From contig NC_092655.1 in the NCBI RefSeq assembly GCF_032118995.1, positions 10,903,917 through 10,967,916 of the forward strand: a DNA stretch of 64,000 nt, given 5' to 3'. Position 1 is the first letter of the stretch, and each line of letters opens with the position of its first letter. The notes under the pieces were generated by a model, which saw nothing but the letters and a program-made list of their open reading frames with translations, was not told the DNA's origin and searched no databases. The translations under genes were made by a program, and so were the position numbers. Positions 13,770-26,500 of the stretch are shown here, one piece after another. This DNA is from Asterias amurensis. Lineage: Eukaryota; Echinodermata; Asteroidea; Forcipulatida; Asteriidae.

Positions 13770-14367
13770 CACTCACTTACAATGCATGGGTGTGAAAACT
13801 GTAAATATATTTTCAGAATACAGTTCAATTTTTTAACTAATCATCATTTTTTACAATTATTTCTAACGACTCAGCTTCATGACATTCATGACATTTTTAT
13901 AACTTTCAGGCTCTCGATCGATAATTACCAAAGTTCAATTTAAATTCCACCGAGAAACCACTATTTGTATCTTCATTTCCCAACTGGTCTTCCTTTACCC
14001 TCTACACCCCATTTACTGATTCCCCTTCCTTCATCATTCCTATTTTGACAGTTTACCTCTAAGTGGTCAAATTCATGACCTTCTGAAATACTGATTGAAG
14101 ATTAGCCATGAAAATGGATCTACAATCGCAAGTGGAATCAATCTACATGTATAACCAAATTGCAGGCTGAATAATTGTATTATGAATCCCTTTATAAGCA
14201 ATTATTGGTTTAAAAATATTCATGGATCAAAACACACTTATCCTTTTAGAATCCTACATGTACTACGCAGGCCTAGAAAGCGTTTATTAGTACAGTGATG
14301 GCTATTAATGATGCATCTGATATGTAGCTATCGGAAACTCAACAAAATGTATCAAGTCTATTTTTCT

Positions 14368-14420
14368 GCTAAATCTTTGAAAAGCAACTGCAAATTGCAG
14401 TTGCTTTTCAAAGATTTAGC
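14368..14420. repeat. Perfect 53-bp palindrome
   Basis: Two 26-nt arms starting GCTAAATCTTTGAAAAGC are perfectly complementary around a single central base. There is no loop, and the arms are not extended by weaker matches, unlike the MITEs in this window. Confidence 0.95.
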
Positions 14421-14945
14421 ACAAAATGTAAACAAAATTGACAACAAATAAAAAATCCGGCTAACTTTTTATTTTATTTTAATAATAATAAATTTATAAA
14501 TTGTTTTCGGGAAAAAAAACGACTGGAATGAAAATGTGTTCTGTCTTGAAGGATGACTACTTAATATAAGGCAGGACAAAAGGTCTTTGTAACCCGGAAA
14601 AAGGGTACACTTAGAAAAAGAATGAATAAAACTTAATAAAAATGCTAACTATGGGGGCACTCGCTTGAACAAATGAGAGAAACCAAGATCGGATAGGGCT
14701 AAGACGCGAGGAGATGCAAAAAATAGGAACAGTGACTCAAAATGTAGGTTTCTCAACAACAAAAATAAAAAAATGCTTTATTGACTATAAATCAATCAAC
14801 AAAAGCAGTATTAAACAATAAAAATCTCTAGACCAAACTCAGGATCTAAACTTTCTTCCTTATAAACCTTAAATTAAACCAGTCAAACCTAAACCAAGAT
14901 ATCTAACTGAAACTCAAAAACCAAAACTAAACTAGAGTAAAACTA

Positions 14946-15012
14946 AACCCAAACACAGTTAAACCAGATTAAAACTAAAACACAGTTAAACCAGATTAAA
15001 ACTAAAACACAG
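14946..15012. repeat. Tandem repeat, about 28-bp unit, over 2 copies
   Basis: The unit acacagttaaaccagattaa (plus aactaaa) repeats about 2.3 times. It lies within a purine-rich AAACYA-type stretch running from about 14.85 kb. Confidence 0.85.
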
Positions 15013-17498
15013 TGCCAAAGAAAAGTTACAAATTAAAATCAAAATGGCTTTAGGAAACCGAGTCCAGAATAGCAGAAAATACACTTGAAGATGGCAAAAT
15101 TACATGGTGAAGAAAAACAAAACTTGAAGAAGAGAGCTAGAACACATGTGCTCCCTGCGCTGCCAGGCTGCTATCTGATTATAATTATATACAATGCACT
15201 GGATGGGTGACTTCACTACCAAAGGATTAAGAACTGTTTACAAACATGTAACAAAAGACTTCTAAGAAATAACAAACTACATGTACAGGGGTGCAATAAA
15301 ACAGCTGAAGGGACAATGTAAACAGGAAAGGGCAGTTAACTAGAACCTGGAATTATTTAACTTGAATAACAACACAATGAATTTTCTACCCCTACTACAC
15401 ACTGACCATGTCATTAGATGCAACATGCCATGATTAACTACCATGGCACGTTTTAGCTGAAATATACAGTTCTGTGTACAGACCATTTCACATCGTTAGT
15501 AGTGAATTTATACATTAAGGGCGTTTACTGTCAGGCAAGAAGCAACGAAGTACACATTTCAACTTTTAATGTTTACATGTTGTAGGACCACATAAATCAA
15601 GAGTTTTTACAATCAAAACATGAAAAATCGAGGAGATGTGCCCTCTTCCTTATAAATATTAAAAGTTTATATAAATTGTCAATGCCATCTCTACAAAAAT
15701 TAATAGTTCAAGTTTTCTTCTCATAAATTTGACTGCAAGATGTCCAGGCTCTGAGGGTTGTTATGTGCTCTAAATGCTGCTTTCACACTATGGCAAATAT
15801 GAATACTTTAATTTCGCTGTGAATTTGCTTAAAATTGCGAACGGATAGTGAATATTTTCTTGGTCGTACTCGGTCGTCCCTTGACCTCTCCTAACCAATA
15901 TCTTATGAATATATTACGAATGCTTTCCAACGCTTGCCAATGCACTTACCAATGACTTGCGAATAGCTTACTAACGTTGCCAACGCTTACGCACGCTATG
16001 GCTTACCAATGTTTACAGACAACGACAGCGAATGACAGTCTTCACAATATTGACTGAAATTTAGGAAGCGCTTCCTCAATTGACTGATTTTCGTTAGGAG
16101 GTTTAGAATAACTTTTGAATGTTCCGAATTCGTTATCAACGCTTATGATACCCTGGATGAAAGAATCTAGCTCCCATTCAATACAAGTCTTTATAACACA
16201 AGTTCAACCATCCATAATGCAAGTTTGACATTGCAGATAGTTGTTTACTGGTAGCTGGTTGTAATGTCAGTAGAGATTGGTTGATAGACATTGTGACTGA
16301 TCCCAAGGTCAGAATAATTCTAGTAGCAGTCTGGTATGCCATGTATTTCATGAAGCTCATCCAGCTGTTGATTGCACGTAGCATCATAATATAGCAATGT
16401 CAGGGGTAAAATGGACTACAGTACAGTCATCATGGATCCACAACAGCTCTTTGTACACATTCAAACAAACCACAAAATAGAAATCCTATCTACCATTTAT
16501 TTTTTTAAACTGAAGAAAAAACATAACCTGTACTGTAGACTTCTCCTTTTTTCTCCTCCCCTTGAATTGTTTGTGTACTTATTTTATGATTTTTGGATTT
16601 GGGGTTAGGGGTTTGTTTTGAGTTTGTATTTTTGATTTGTGGTGTTTTTGAGTGGGTGGCTGTATTATTGTCAAAAGTCTGTTGTTTCACAAAATTTGAT
16701 TTAAACAAAATAAAGTTGGTTATTATCAATAATTGATCATATCAAAATTTCCAAAACAGATGAGTCACATGATTTGTTAAGTCCACTTGTTTCAATGTCA
16801 TCACTGGGTGTCGCCTTCATTCTGGTAAATTAATCTTTTTTATACATGTGGGCAAACTTCTCCGTTCTTTCTACCTGGTCCCAGACAATCCTCTTATTCC
16901 CTCTTTGAGATCTATCAAGAAAGAGATTAGAAACTATCCTCCTTCCTCACAACTCTTTTCCCGACAAATCTTCCTTGAAATTCTTCAGTAATTAAGTGTC
17001 TGTTAATGTCGTAAAGATCCACTTTTTCTGCTTTTCAGTTCAATAAATTTCAGCAATTCTGTTTCTTCATTGAGTCTCCCAGCATCTTACCGTTTTTTTT
17101 TTCAGTAACTAGCCATGGCCAGCAGGACCAGTTTGCTTGCCATTTCACTGGTCACTCAACTTTTGCACTTATCCATTAATTCATATTCATAAATAGATTA
17201 AACCACTAGTTGAAAACCTCTTCACCACACATTGATTCCCTTATTAAATATGGATTCTTTTCAACACTGAACTATCCAGCCAGACTGTTGCAGAGAATTA
17301 TGGTCCTCATTTGTAAACATGTAACAAGCATTTGACCAGCAGACCACTGTAAAGGGAGAGCACTGTCTCAACAATCTGGGTAACTTTCTCCTAGTATATC
17401 CTTCTCAGGGTTTGCCCTCAACTTTTCCACTACATGTAAGTATTCAGTACCCGCCAGTAATTTCACTAGTCCACAAGCTTTTCCACTAATAAGAATAA

Positions 17499-17917
17499 TA
17501 ATATCGAAGTCTTATATGGCGCACGTATCTACCAAACAAGGTACTCAAGGCGCTGAGTATTTATACAAACTTTCAGAAAGATAGGTTTTTGCAGTGATGA
17601 ATTTGAGACCCAACTAGTTAGCACCTTATAAGGGTTTACAAGGTGCTACGGCGCATTGCTACGGTAAGCAGCCATAGCCAGGAAAACCGGGGCGAACCCC
17701 TTCTCTTTTTGATAAGTGCACTGGGTTCTTTTACATGCGTCACACAACACATGGGACCAACAGCTTTACGTCCCATCCGAAGGACGAAGCAATGGTCAAG
17801 TGTCTTGCTTTAAAAAGGACACAAGTGTCACGGCTGGGGATTCGAACCCACACTCTCCTGATCAGAAACACCAGAGTTTGAATTTGGTGATCTTAACCGC
17901 TCGGCCACGACACTTCC
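17499..17917 (-). mobile_element. Full-length tRNA-derived SINE
   Basis: Read on the minus strand, the head is tRNA(Ser/Leu)-like. The A-box region is complementary to cttaaccgctcggccacgac and the B box to GGGATTCGAACCC. A conserved body follows (aagtgcactgggttctttta), with a 3' tail of gctatataagactt type next to an aataataat run. Its length is about 420 bp. The nearly intact internal Pol III promoter suggests a relatively young copy. It is not a tRNA gene because the acceptor and anticodon stems do not close. Confidence 0.85.
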
Positions 17918-17943
17918 AACTAACTAGACACATAACTAGTCCA

Positions 17944-17990
17944 TATTTTAAAATAAAATAGGGACATATTTTAAAATAAAATAGGGACAT
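17944..17990. repeat. Tandem duplication, 23-bp unit
   Basis: The unit tattttaaaataaaataggg (plus aca) occurs twice in direct tandem immediately beside the SINE head. Confidence 0.85.
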
Positions 17991-20900
17991 TTTTAAACAC
18001 TGAAGCAGCCAGCCAGATTAAATGTTGGCTTATAGCCTTTGGCTATATAGTTTTCAGGGGTTGTAACTAGTATCTAGCCAGCAGTTACAGACCACTGATA
18101 GTAAAGGGAGATACCGCTTCTTCCAGACTATAGCTCTCTATATGTTCAGACCCATAGTATCTCAACAGGTCAATTTCTACTTTCCTTCACATCCATGTCT
18201 CACTGCTTCAAGTTCTCCTAGTTAGCATTTCCTAAAACAGTCTTCATCAAGGTAAATGCATGCTAGCTAATCCTGTACAAACCTCGTTTCTTCCTAGGTC
18301 ACATACATGCATCAATCGGGGCATTGTGTTCATTCCTAAGGGTTCTAGGCCATTTAGTGTCATTTATTGATCACTATCAGGTGCAGAACATGAATGATTG
18401 TTACTGAACAATACACTGAGTGTGTTTGTGTACCTACAATACATGTAGTGAAGAAATGGCTAGCTACAAAGTAAGACAAAACTGACAAGCTTCTGGTATA
18501 AATCATAATGATATCCAAAGAGTACATTTTTCTATCAGCTGAAGAAAACACAGAACAATCATAGTAATTATTTCATACACAATCATTTTTAACCTGTTCC
18601 ATGGCTTTACAAGGATAATACACAGGTGGGATATTTTGGTCCTTGGACAAAAGTAAGAACATTTTATTGAGTACACGGGCTGACATATGATACAGGCTGT
18701 AATAGACTTTTTAGTAGGCCTTAATATAGGCCCTAATAATAAAACAAAATTCTGATTTTTCCAAGTGCCCTCAAAAATCGTAAAACCAGACTGAAGAAGG
18801 ACAAATACATGCCTGAAATCATTAAAATACATTGTGCGTGCCTAGTACCCCGTCCTTTTTAAACATTAAAACCAACAAAAAATTGTAATTTAGCTGGCTT
18901 CAGTTTCATTTCATACCAATATTTGCATGTCTCATGTGTTTTATATAATCTGTGTAAGGTGATGGATTTCTCTACTACTTAGTCATCTGTTCGTTGCATT
19001 TCTTTATACCACTTTAATTACAGTGTGCATTTTGGCATGCCATTCCTAGTGCTGCAGCTATCCAGTGTAATTTGACCTTATCAAATGAGATACCCACCCA
19101 CATTTTATCACAACTCATATTCAATTTCAAATTCATTTTGGTATTGAAACAATGCCTGTGTGAAATAAGAAACTAATTAGAAAAATATCAGGATATTTTG
19201 TGTAAGTTTAAGACAACAACAAAGATAGGACTTTGTTTTTAGTCATTTCATATTAAGAATAGTGTTATTGCTTTTCTAGGTAAAGTCTAAAATGTTAACC
19301 AATCCTCCAGAGAACGGTTACGTGCTTCAAATTTTTTGAAACAAAAAACAGCATTCAAAGACCCCACCCCCCCCCCCAAATCAGTCTCTTGATTTAGATT
19401 GCCGTGATCAAATAAGAAATTCACAAAATCCATCAGAAATTCATAAACAATTTATAATTATTTTCACCAAAAGTAGTTTGTTTCCCTAATCACCTTGGTA
19501 TATTGTTGTATATAGGAAGATGAGGAGAAAGCCAGAATAAAGCTCTTTTCAGGCTTAGGCTCCAATACTTGGGTATTTTAAAAACTTACACTTTTAAATG
19601 CTGGCAGCAACAAAGTCTCAGCTGAAACCAAGCCATGCTTTCAAAAGGCCTTGGCCTATAAATTCGTTAGTGCAACGTTATGGTTATGACATGTTGCAAC
19701 AGCGACAGCGTGGTGGTGGTGGTGGTTAGATTCAGAAATGTTGATAACAAATTAATGGTATGTGACAAACCAACTGGTTTCTGAGTGCAAAAACGGAGTT
19801 TGTTGTATGGTTGTCAAACCTAAGTGAATTTATACATTGAAGCATGGTCAAAACAATAATGAAACCACCAGATTTATCATCCACAAACAAGCCAAAGTAA
19901 TTACAATCAAGATTTTAAACATTGAGTAGTCTAACAATTACCGTGTAAAACATGTGGATACTACACATTGCATAGCCTGTTATAATACATGACAAATTAA
20001 AATGTCAAATATGTTTTGTCGAAAGAGGATCCATTCCCTGTGCCAAACAAATTCTCCATTATCCTCTAGCGCATAGAACGTCCTTGTAAACCTAATGAAA
20101 CATGCAATTATCTCTTCTTCAGGTCAATACAGACAGCAAGGCAGATACTGACATAGGAATGCACCATCAAACAAAAGAGTTTTAGCTCTTTTTGTACACG
20201 GACCACGTTTACCTGTCACATGCAAAATGACATTGTAGGTATACACATACATTGGATAATGGCTTTGGGTTCTTTAATACAAGGGCATGAGGTATTTAAA
20301 ATTACAATTAAATATATCTTTTTATTTTTACATTACGCATAACAATCGCCATGGCCTTAAAACTCTGACAAGTATTGTGCATGGCCTAAAAAAAGATGGC
20401 AACAGGTGTGTCCGAAAACCTAGAGCTTAAAACAGGCTGACCAATTATTCACTTTCAAACACTGTAGCCTACACCATGTGACGAACTGTCTATGAATTTA
20501 TATTTCTTAGCATGGCCAAACAGGAAAACAGAAGAAAAATAAACAACCTTCTAAATTGCCTAACAAACCTTTGCAACAAAAACTATGAAGAAAAACATGA
20601 ATTTAGTTTACAGGAATTCAGTTTTTAGAAAATCATCAGTCTAGAAAAAGGTGTGACGCAAACCAGGGTTGACAGGACAGAGGCTGCAGGCCAGGAAATA
20701 TCACAAAACTCCTATCCCAAACAACCAAGTTAAAAAGATTCTATAATTTCAGGAATGATGGAAAAACCATGCCCTGGTAGTGGGGCTGAACCCCCATGAG
20801 ATCCCCACATATCCCAAGGTCATTGACCTTAACCTTGCTTGAATGGAGACTATCACCTATAACAAGACTATCGTTGAATGGTGTATCCATCGATCAGACA

Positions 20901-21265
20901 TCTAGGTCAGTCAAATAAAGAATGCTAGTGACCTAGCAAATAACATCAACATCGTTACCAAAATACCATCTGTTGCTTGAAGCTTTAGTAACTCCATGCT
21001 TGGAGGCCAGCCTGGTTTTGCTGATTTAGAAGGTTGTTTTCTCCATTATGACCATTAGAGCATTCCGTCCTCCATAGTTATAGCAAGTGGTTCTACCATG
21101 GACATAGAATTCTAATTCTACCTCCATGCTCTATGGTTCTAGTAATACCACAATCAGAACCTTTGAAGTACAAAAGTTTCCTTTTTTCACAGGACAGGAG
21201 ATCAATGCAGAACCCTAAAATTGTTTGACACTGGATTTAATATAATTCATAAATACCTTGGACAG

Positions 21266-21905
21266 TAGGCCTGGGCGAATTATTCCAATATCCGGTTAAT
21301 GGCGAATAAGTTATCCTATCCGTAACCGCGAATGCCTTTTTTTTCTTATCCGGATATCCGCATTAGGGCGCGAATACCTATTTATAAACCGGATAGTTCT
21401 GTAATTACAACCAAGTAACCGGATATTCTTTTAATATCCGAATATCCGCGGACGTCGGGCGACAACTGATAGGAATGTTTTGTCTGAATCCTTATGAAAC
21501 TTCTATTAAGACAGCATAAATTAAGTATTTAACTATGCTCACCTCCGTGAAGAGTTAAAACAATGACATTTCTGACGTAATTTGTTCAAAGATTACGAAA
21601 GTTTTCCTTCACGTAGAGTCAATCACGATCAAAAGAAAAAGCAAATCGCCATCTTTAAATTAGATCCGGTTATTTTTATGAATGAACCGAGTGACACTGT
21701 CTAAAACTAATATCAATCTGCCCAAACGATCTCATTCACAAACGAACAGCGCCCTCTAGCGGCAAAAAAAAAAATTATTTGTTTATTATTTTATTTTTTA
21801 ATAGCGCCCTCTAGCGGTGAAAAAAACTATTTGATTATCCGGTTAATTTCGGATAGCTGGCCAGCGGTATCCGAATATCAAAATTTCACTATTCGCCCAG
21901 CTCTA
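21266..21905. mobile_element. 640-bp non-autonomous hAT element with 8-bp target duplication
   Basis: The left end reads TAGGCCTGGGCGAAT. The right end, reverse complemented, reads TAGAGCTGGGCGAAT. TTGGACAG stands directly outside both ends (21258-21265 and 21906-21913), a perfect 8-bp duplication that defines the boundaries. Terminal regions carry repeated ATCCGG/CCGGAT motifs, which is typical of hAT subterminal transposase-binding arrays. There is no transposase frame. The exact duplication and strong ends suggest a fairly recent insertion. Two GCGCCCTCTAGCGG motifs lie inside. Confidence 0.92.
21749..21817. promoter_or_regulatory. Two CTCF-like motifs inside the hAT element
   Basis: GCGCCCTCTAGCGG occurs at 21749-21762 and again at 21804-21817, in the same orientation 55 bp apart. 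The complement CCGCTAGAGGGCGC resembles the core of the bilaterian CTCF motif. Binding is inference only. Confidence 0.35.
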
Positions 21906-21923
21906 TTGGACAGTGTTGCTATT

Positions 21924-21975
21924 TATATTGGTGGAGAGCGCGTCGCGTGGGGGTGTTTAAACGGTTGGTAATGAC
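21924..21975. repeat. Dispersed repeat shared with HPS1 intron 7
   Basis: About 50 bp (tattggtggagagcgcgtcg, then cgtgggggtgtttaaacgg and taatgaccag) recurs almost identically at 40253-40303. It is a fragment of an otherwise unidentified element. Confidence 0.75.
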
Positions 21976-23439
21976 CAGCTGGAGCTTGTTTTCGGATAGC
22001 ATTTGTGCAGGTTATAATTGGCTCAGGCCTTTATTGCACGGCCACGACCCTGCCAGTTTTACACAATCCTTTTAAAGACCTCATCACTACCCTTTCATTC
22101 CCTTATTTATACTGTTCATATTTCATCCCTTCCATCAATCAACAGCCAATGTTTTGGTTCATAGTGACCTGTGACCTTCATGTAGCCTCTCCTGAGTGTT
22201 CTCTAAATACACAAAACATTTTGATCTGTAGTCGATGACAGATTTGTCTCATTCTTTCAACATATCAGATAATAAGCAAATCATTTCCTTTCAATAACAA
22301 TTGATCTCAAATCGAAAAACATTTCTTCAGTGCATTCTAAATACAAAGTTAATAATTTAATGACATTACGCTTTACAAAACAACTTAAACAATAAGTTAA
22401 AGTTTTATTCTATGATTCTACTGGGACTCTTTAAACAGTGTATTTTTTCCAAAGATTTTATTGTGGTGCCGCCATTTTATTATTTTTCTTTGAGTCTGTT
22501 ACATTCACTGTACAGGTATAAAATGCAAACCTAGTCCAACAAATTGTATATTGAATTTTTAGTAAAGGAGAAGTAATTCATTATTGCTACACTTTAAAGG
22601 TAGCAGACAAAATTGGCGGCAACATTATAAGGATTTTATCACTTAGTACTTGGGACAGGCCCTGGAATGCAGAGTGCCTGTATAGAGAGCTTGGTAGACT
22701 GGAAGTAAGCCATTTCCAGCGTGTAGTGTTTTGTCAGCTTGGTTGAGTCACTGAGGATGTATTGTCATCCACATAATACCAGCAGGAAACTATCTCTAGT
22801 GATGATACAGCTTAAACTGACAAACTACATTCTTAAAACGACTGTATCATCTTCTACTACAAATACTTTGCCTTGCTTAGTGTTGTTACTTATATGTTGC
22901 TTACACTGCAAAATCAAACTAATCTATGACAAAAATGTTGGTTTGATTGTTAACTTACTTTTATCATAGTATTGATGAAAGATATTTTCCGAAATAAAAG
23001 CTTCAAGTTGCCCTCTTTTCAATTTTGTCCTTCTTCTTTATTTCATTTGGATGAAAACATGAAGAGATATTTGTAAAACTGCAGTAAGAGTTGTGACTAG
23101 TAAGTAAGACTACGTGTAGGCCCTATATAATTCAGTGGTAAAATTGACACAGTTGTTGCACAGAAAGTCTGCCAACAGACGGTGTGTTTGTGTCCAACCC
23201 ATTAAACAGAACCAAGCCAGAGGCTGATATCGTGGAGCTGTTAAGTACACAACAAAAAACGCTAACTGAATAAAAGTAATATTTATCACTAACCTAATCC
23301 TAATTATGTAGACCTATATCTATTTTTTTTTTCCTTCTTTTTTTTTTCCCGCAACTTTCAGAACAATTTATTTTATACATTGTAAATATTTGTCTCTCCT
23401 TAATCAATTATTTCTTAAATAATGTGAAAACGGGTGATT

Positions 23440-23546
23440 TTTCCTATGTTTTAATCTCTGTATATTTTCCTGTAATTCGACCTCCGGTCGCCATGGGAAT
23501 TTGTTTTTAAAATAATAAACCAATTATGAATGAATGAATGAATATC
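23440..23546 (+). mobile_element. Probable LINE 3' tail
   Basis: The sequence tgtaattcgacctccggtcg, then ccatgggaattt and aataaac, runs into (gaat)n. A conserved UTR hairpin (cgacc..ggtcg) followed by a short microsatellite is typical of CR1/L2-like 3' ends. No coding part is preserved. Confidence 0.45.
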
Positions 23547-26500
23547 CGGTTTCAAACCTCAGTGATGTGATCATTATAATAATTTTGTTGCAGCAAAATG
23601 TGATTTATAAGCAAATTGTCTCCATGTTGAAAAACTTGACATCATTTTAGATGGGAATATGAAACTGTGGAGGATTTTTAAAATAACAGTAACTTTACAA
23701 TCAGTGACCTTTCAGATTCAAACTATTAGCAATTATATTTTCATTGGTTACCCAACCTCTTATTTGTTTTTCATCAAATTTCTAATTATATAATGCCCAA
23801 AACACATACAGTATCAGCATTATTGCAGTGTACACATACATGCAAAAAAAGTTCAAACTATTTGATGGTTTAAAAAAAAAAACTCATTTATTGTATATAA
23901 TATTAATTTATTGTGCTATAATATCCGTGCACTCACAGTCAAGCTGTCCCCAAAGTACAGACCATATATATACACATATTGTACAACCTTTTGAAGTAAT
24001 ATTTTGTTAATGTGGTAATGTCTGTGTTTGTTCAGTCTGTACTTAATAGAACAATGCACTGTGACGTGATACGTGTGCACACGTTGCGCCTGCAGGGCTT
24101 TTTATCCATCAATACCAGTATACGTACAAGTGTGAAAATGTAGTCATGTGCGCATTGCATACTAAATATAAAATTATGATTTATTTTTAAACATCGAAAA
24201 ATAAGCTGGGAGATATTTGTGGTACATGTAGAAAACATACTTGTCTTCAGTGCAAGTCACGTGTCATCCATAACATGTAGGTCATGGTCAAAGTGGTTTG
24301 GTCCAAAAGAAATTATGCATAAATTATCTTAACATTATAATGCTTTTATGTAAATGAGCTCAATTTACAATTCTCAATGCCACAGGGAATCTGCACAAAT
24401 ATTTTCGTTATGCTGTATATACTGATGATAAGGGCAGTAACCATGGTAACTGAAATGGCATATGTTGTTGTCTTGATGCCGTGATGATAGTCAGAGACTA
24501 AAAACTAATGCACTACTGTACATAAATTAATAAGTTGTATTATAAATTGTATGACCGCCGTATACGTGTGCATTTTACTTGAAGCGTAGAATTAATTGAG
24601 CCCTACACCCAAAATGCAAGCCCTTCAATTGTTTGAACCTGCTATAAATATAGGTCTAAACCCTAATTGGGATTCATTATATGTTGGTCACACAGAACAG
24701 GGTCCAATCTAAAATCTCATGTCTCTGTGGCAGTAAAACATGGAGAGTATTACAACGATATAAATTCAGAAATAATCAGAGCACTAGGAGCTTTGTAATA
24801 GGCCTAATACTTACATTGCCACAGATTCGCTGTGTCTGTCAATCAGACATGACAATTGTGTATTAGAACACACATTGGAAAGCTGATCCACACTCAATTT
24901 TGAACAATGTTTTTCATTTTGTTGATGGCACAATTATTAAAAACAAAAAAGGAAATCAGCTAATCAGCTGACATGCCTAGTAAATGTTGTCCCCTCCAAA
25001 ACAAAATGCATCGACACTAGGCTTGGACCAAACAGTTTCCATCTAAAATGCAGGAAAGGATAGGGACAGATCAAACAATTGTCCAAAGGTCATGGAAAAT
25101 ATTGCATGATATTTCTCACATTTCTTTATTTCGACAGGCCCTTGGTTGGATGTCATCAACATAGTACACTGTATAGTAACCTATAGGTGTATCAGGATGT
25201 ACTTGGCGAATTGGTGTGATAGGCTATACATTGTACAAGCAGAATATGGATCATAAAACGCCCACAACAAGCATCCACACCCTAGAAACCTAGTAACCTA
25301 CCCATAAAAGGTTTCAGCGTCCAAGTCTAATCTAATTGCTAAATGGTTTGACTGCTTGCCTACCTCCCTGACGTTTTCACTGTGTTTAGCCATAGAGAAA
25401 GGACCGTTTAGCACAGCTACAGTTTAGGGGAAACAGCAAGGAAACTAAATGAACATTTAAAACAGTCATTAGGAATACGTGAAAGAATAATCTAGGCATT
25501 TTATTTTTATGCAAAGGTAAAATGGGATTAACCAGAAACTTACACATATTTTCTTTTATTTTTTTATGAAATCGACACTTATAAAAAATATCTCCTAAAA
25601 CAATTACTTCAAACTTTGCATTCACAAGTCTGCTTTTTCTTCACAAATGATTGGTCTTTTTTTTACAAGCATTTAATACAAATTGGTTTCATCATCAAAC
25701 AATACAAATAGACTTAAAAAGCCTTGCAGACAACCTGTAGTGAAGCCAGTAAAGCCACCCTGTAAAGTCACATAAAGTATGACTTTTAGCAGTTAGTTCA
25801 GGGATTACATGTACATGTATTGTACCTAGTTTTCAGACACTCATAAACATGCTTTTGACCAACATAACGATTTCAGTATCACACAAATGTGATATGAGGT
25901 ACACGTGTACATTTACAAAGCATGGCCTTGGGTCTAGCAGCATTCTACACTCTGCAAACTGTGCCCATTCACATAGGCCTACATTGTGTATAGAAACCCA
26001 CGTCCATTGCATGTGTACTGTCTATAAGATAGCGCGTCCTTGTTCTGAACTAAACAATAAAGTTAGATGTACTAGCAAATAAAGCAGACTGTTCTTCAAA
26101 CAATATCCTGCCACCTTCTTGTGGGTTGTGTAAATGAAGCTCTTCATACCATTATGATGGCTCTCTTTTATTCACAAATCAATGCTCAAATAAGTGGTTC
26201 ACGCTGTGGAGCAAACCCAAAATCATATCAATAGAACATATTTGACTGCATAACATCAAAAAATTACAGGAAAGAAAAAGGGCAACACAACAAATGTTTT
26301 GTCAAGGTGAACATTTGAAAGCCCCAAGCAAGAAGAACGCCTACAGCCATGCCCAGGCTGGGGAGTATTGTTGTTACACCACCAGACAGGGTCTAGGTTT
26401 TTCTATTCTTTTCAAAACGTATTAGGGGCCTACTGAGCGCTATTAACCATCACCCTAGACATGTACGTGATCCTGATCATTTTCAGCTTTCAATTAAGAA

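Noticed and set aside
17820..17917. tRNA gene on the minus strand
   Set aside because: A and B boxes are present, but the acceptor and anticodon stems do not close, and the same head continues into a repeated SINE body elsewhere.
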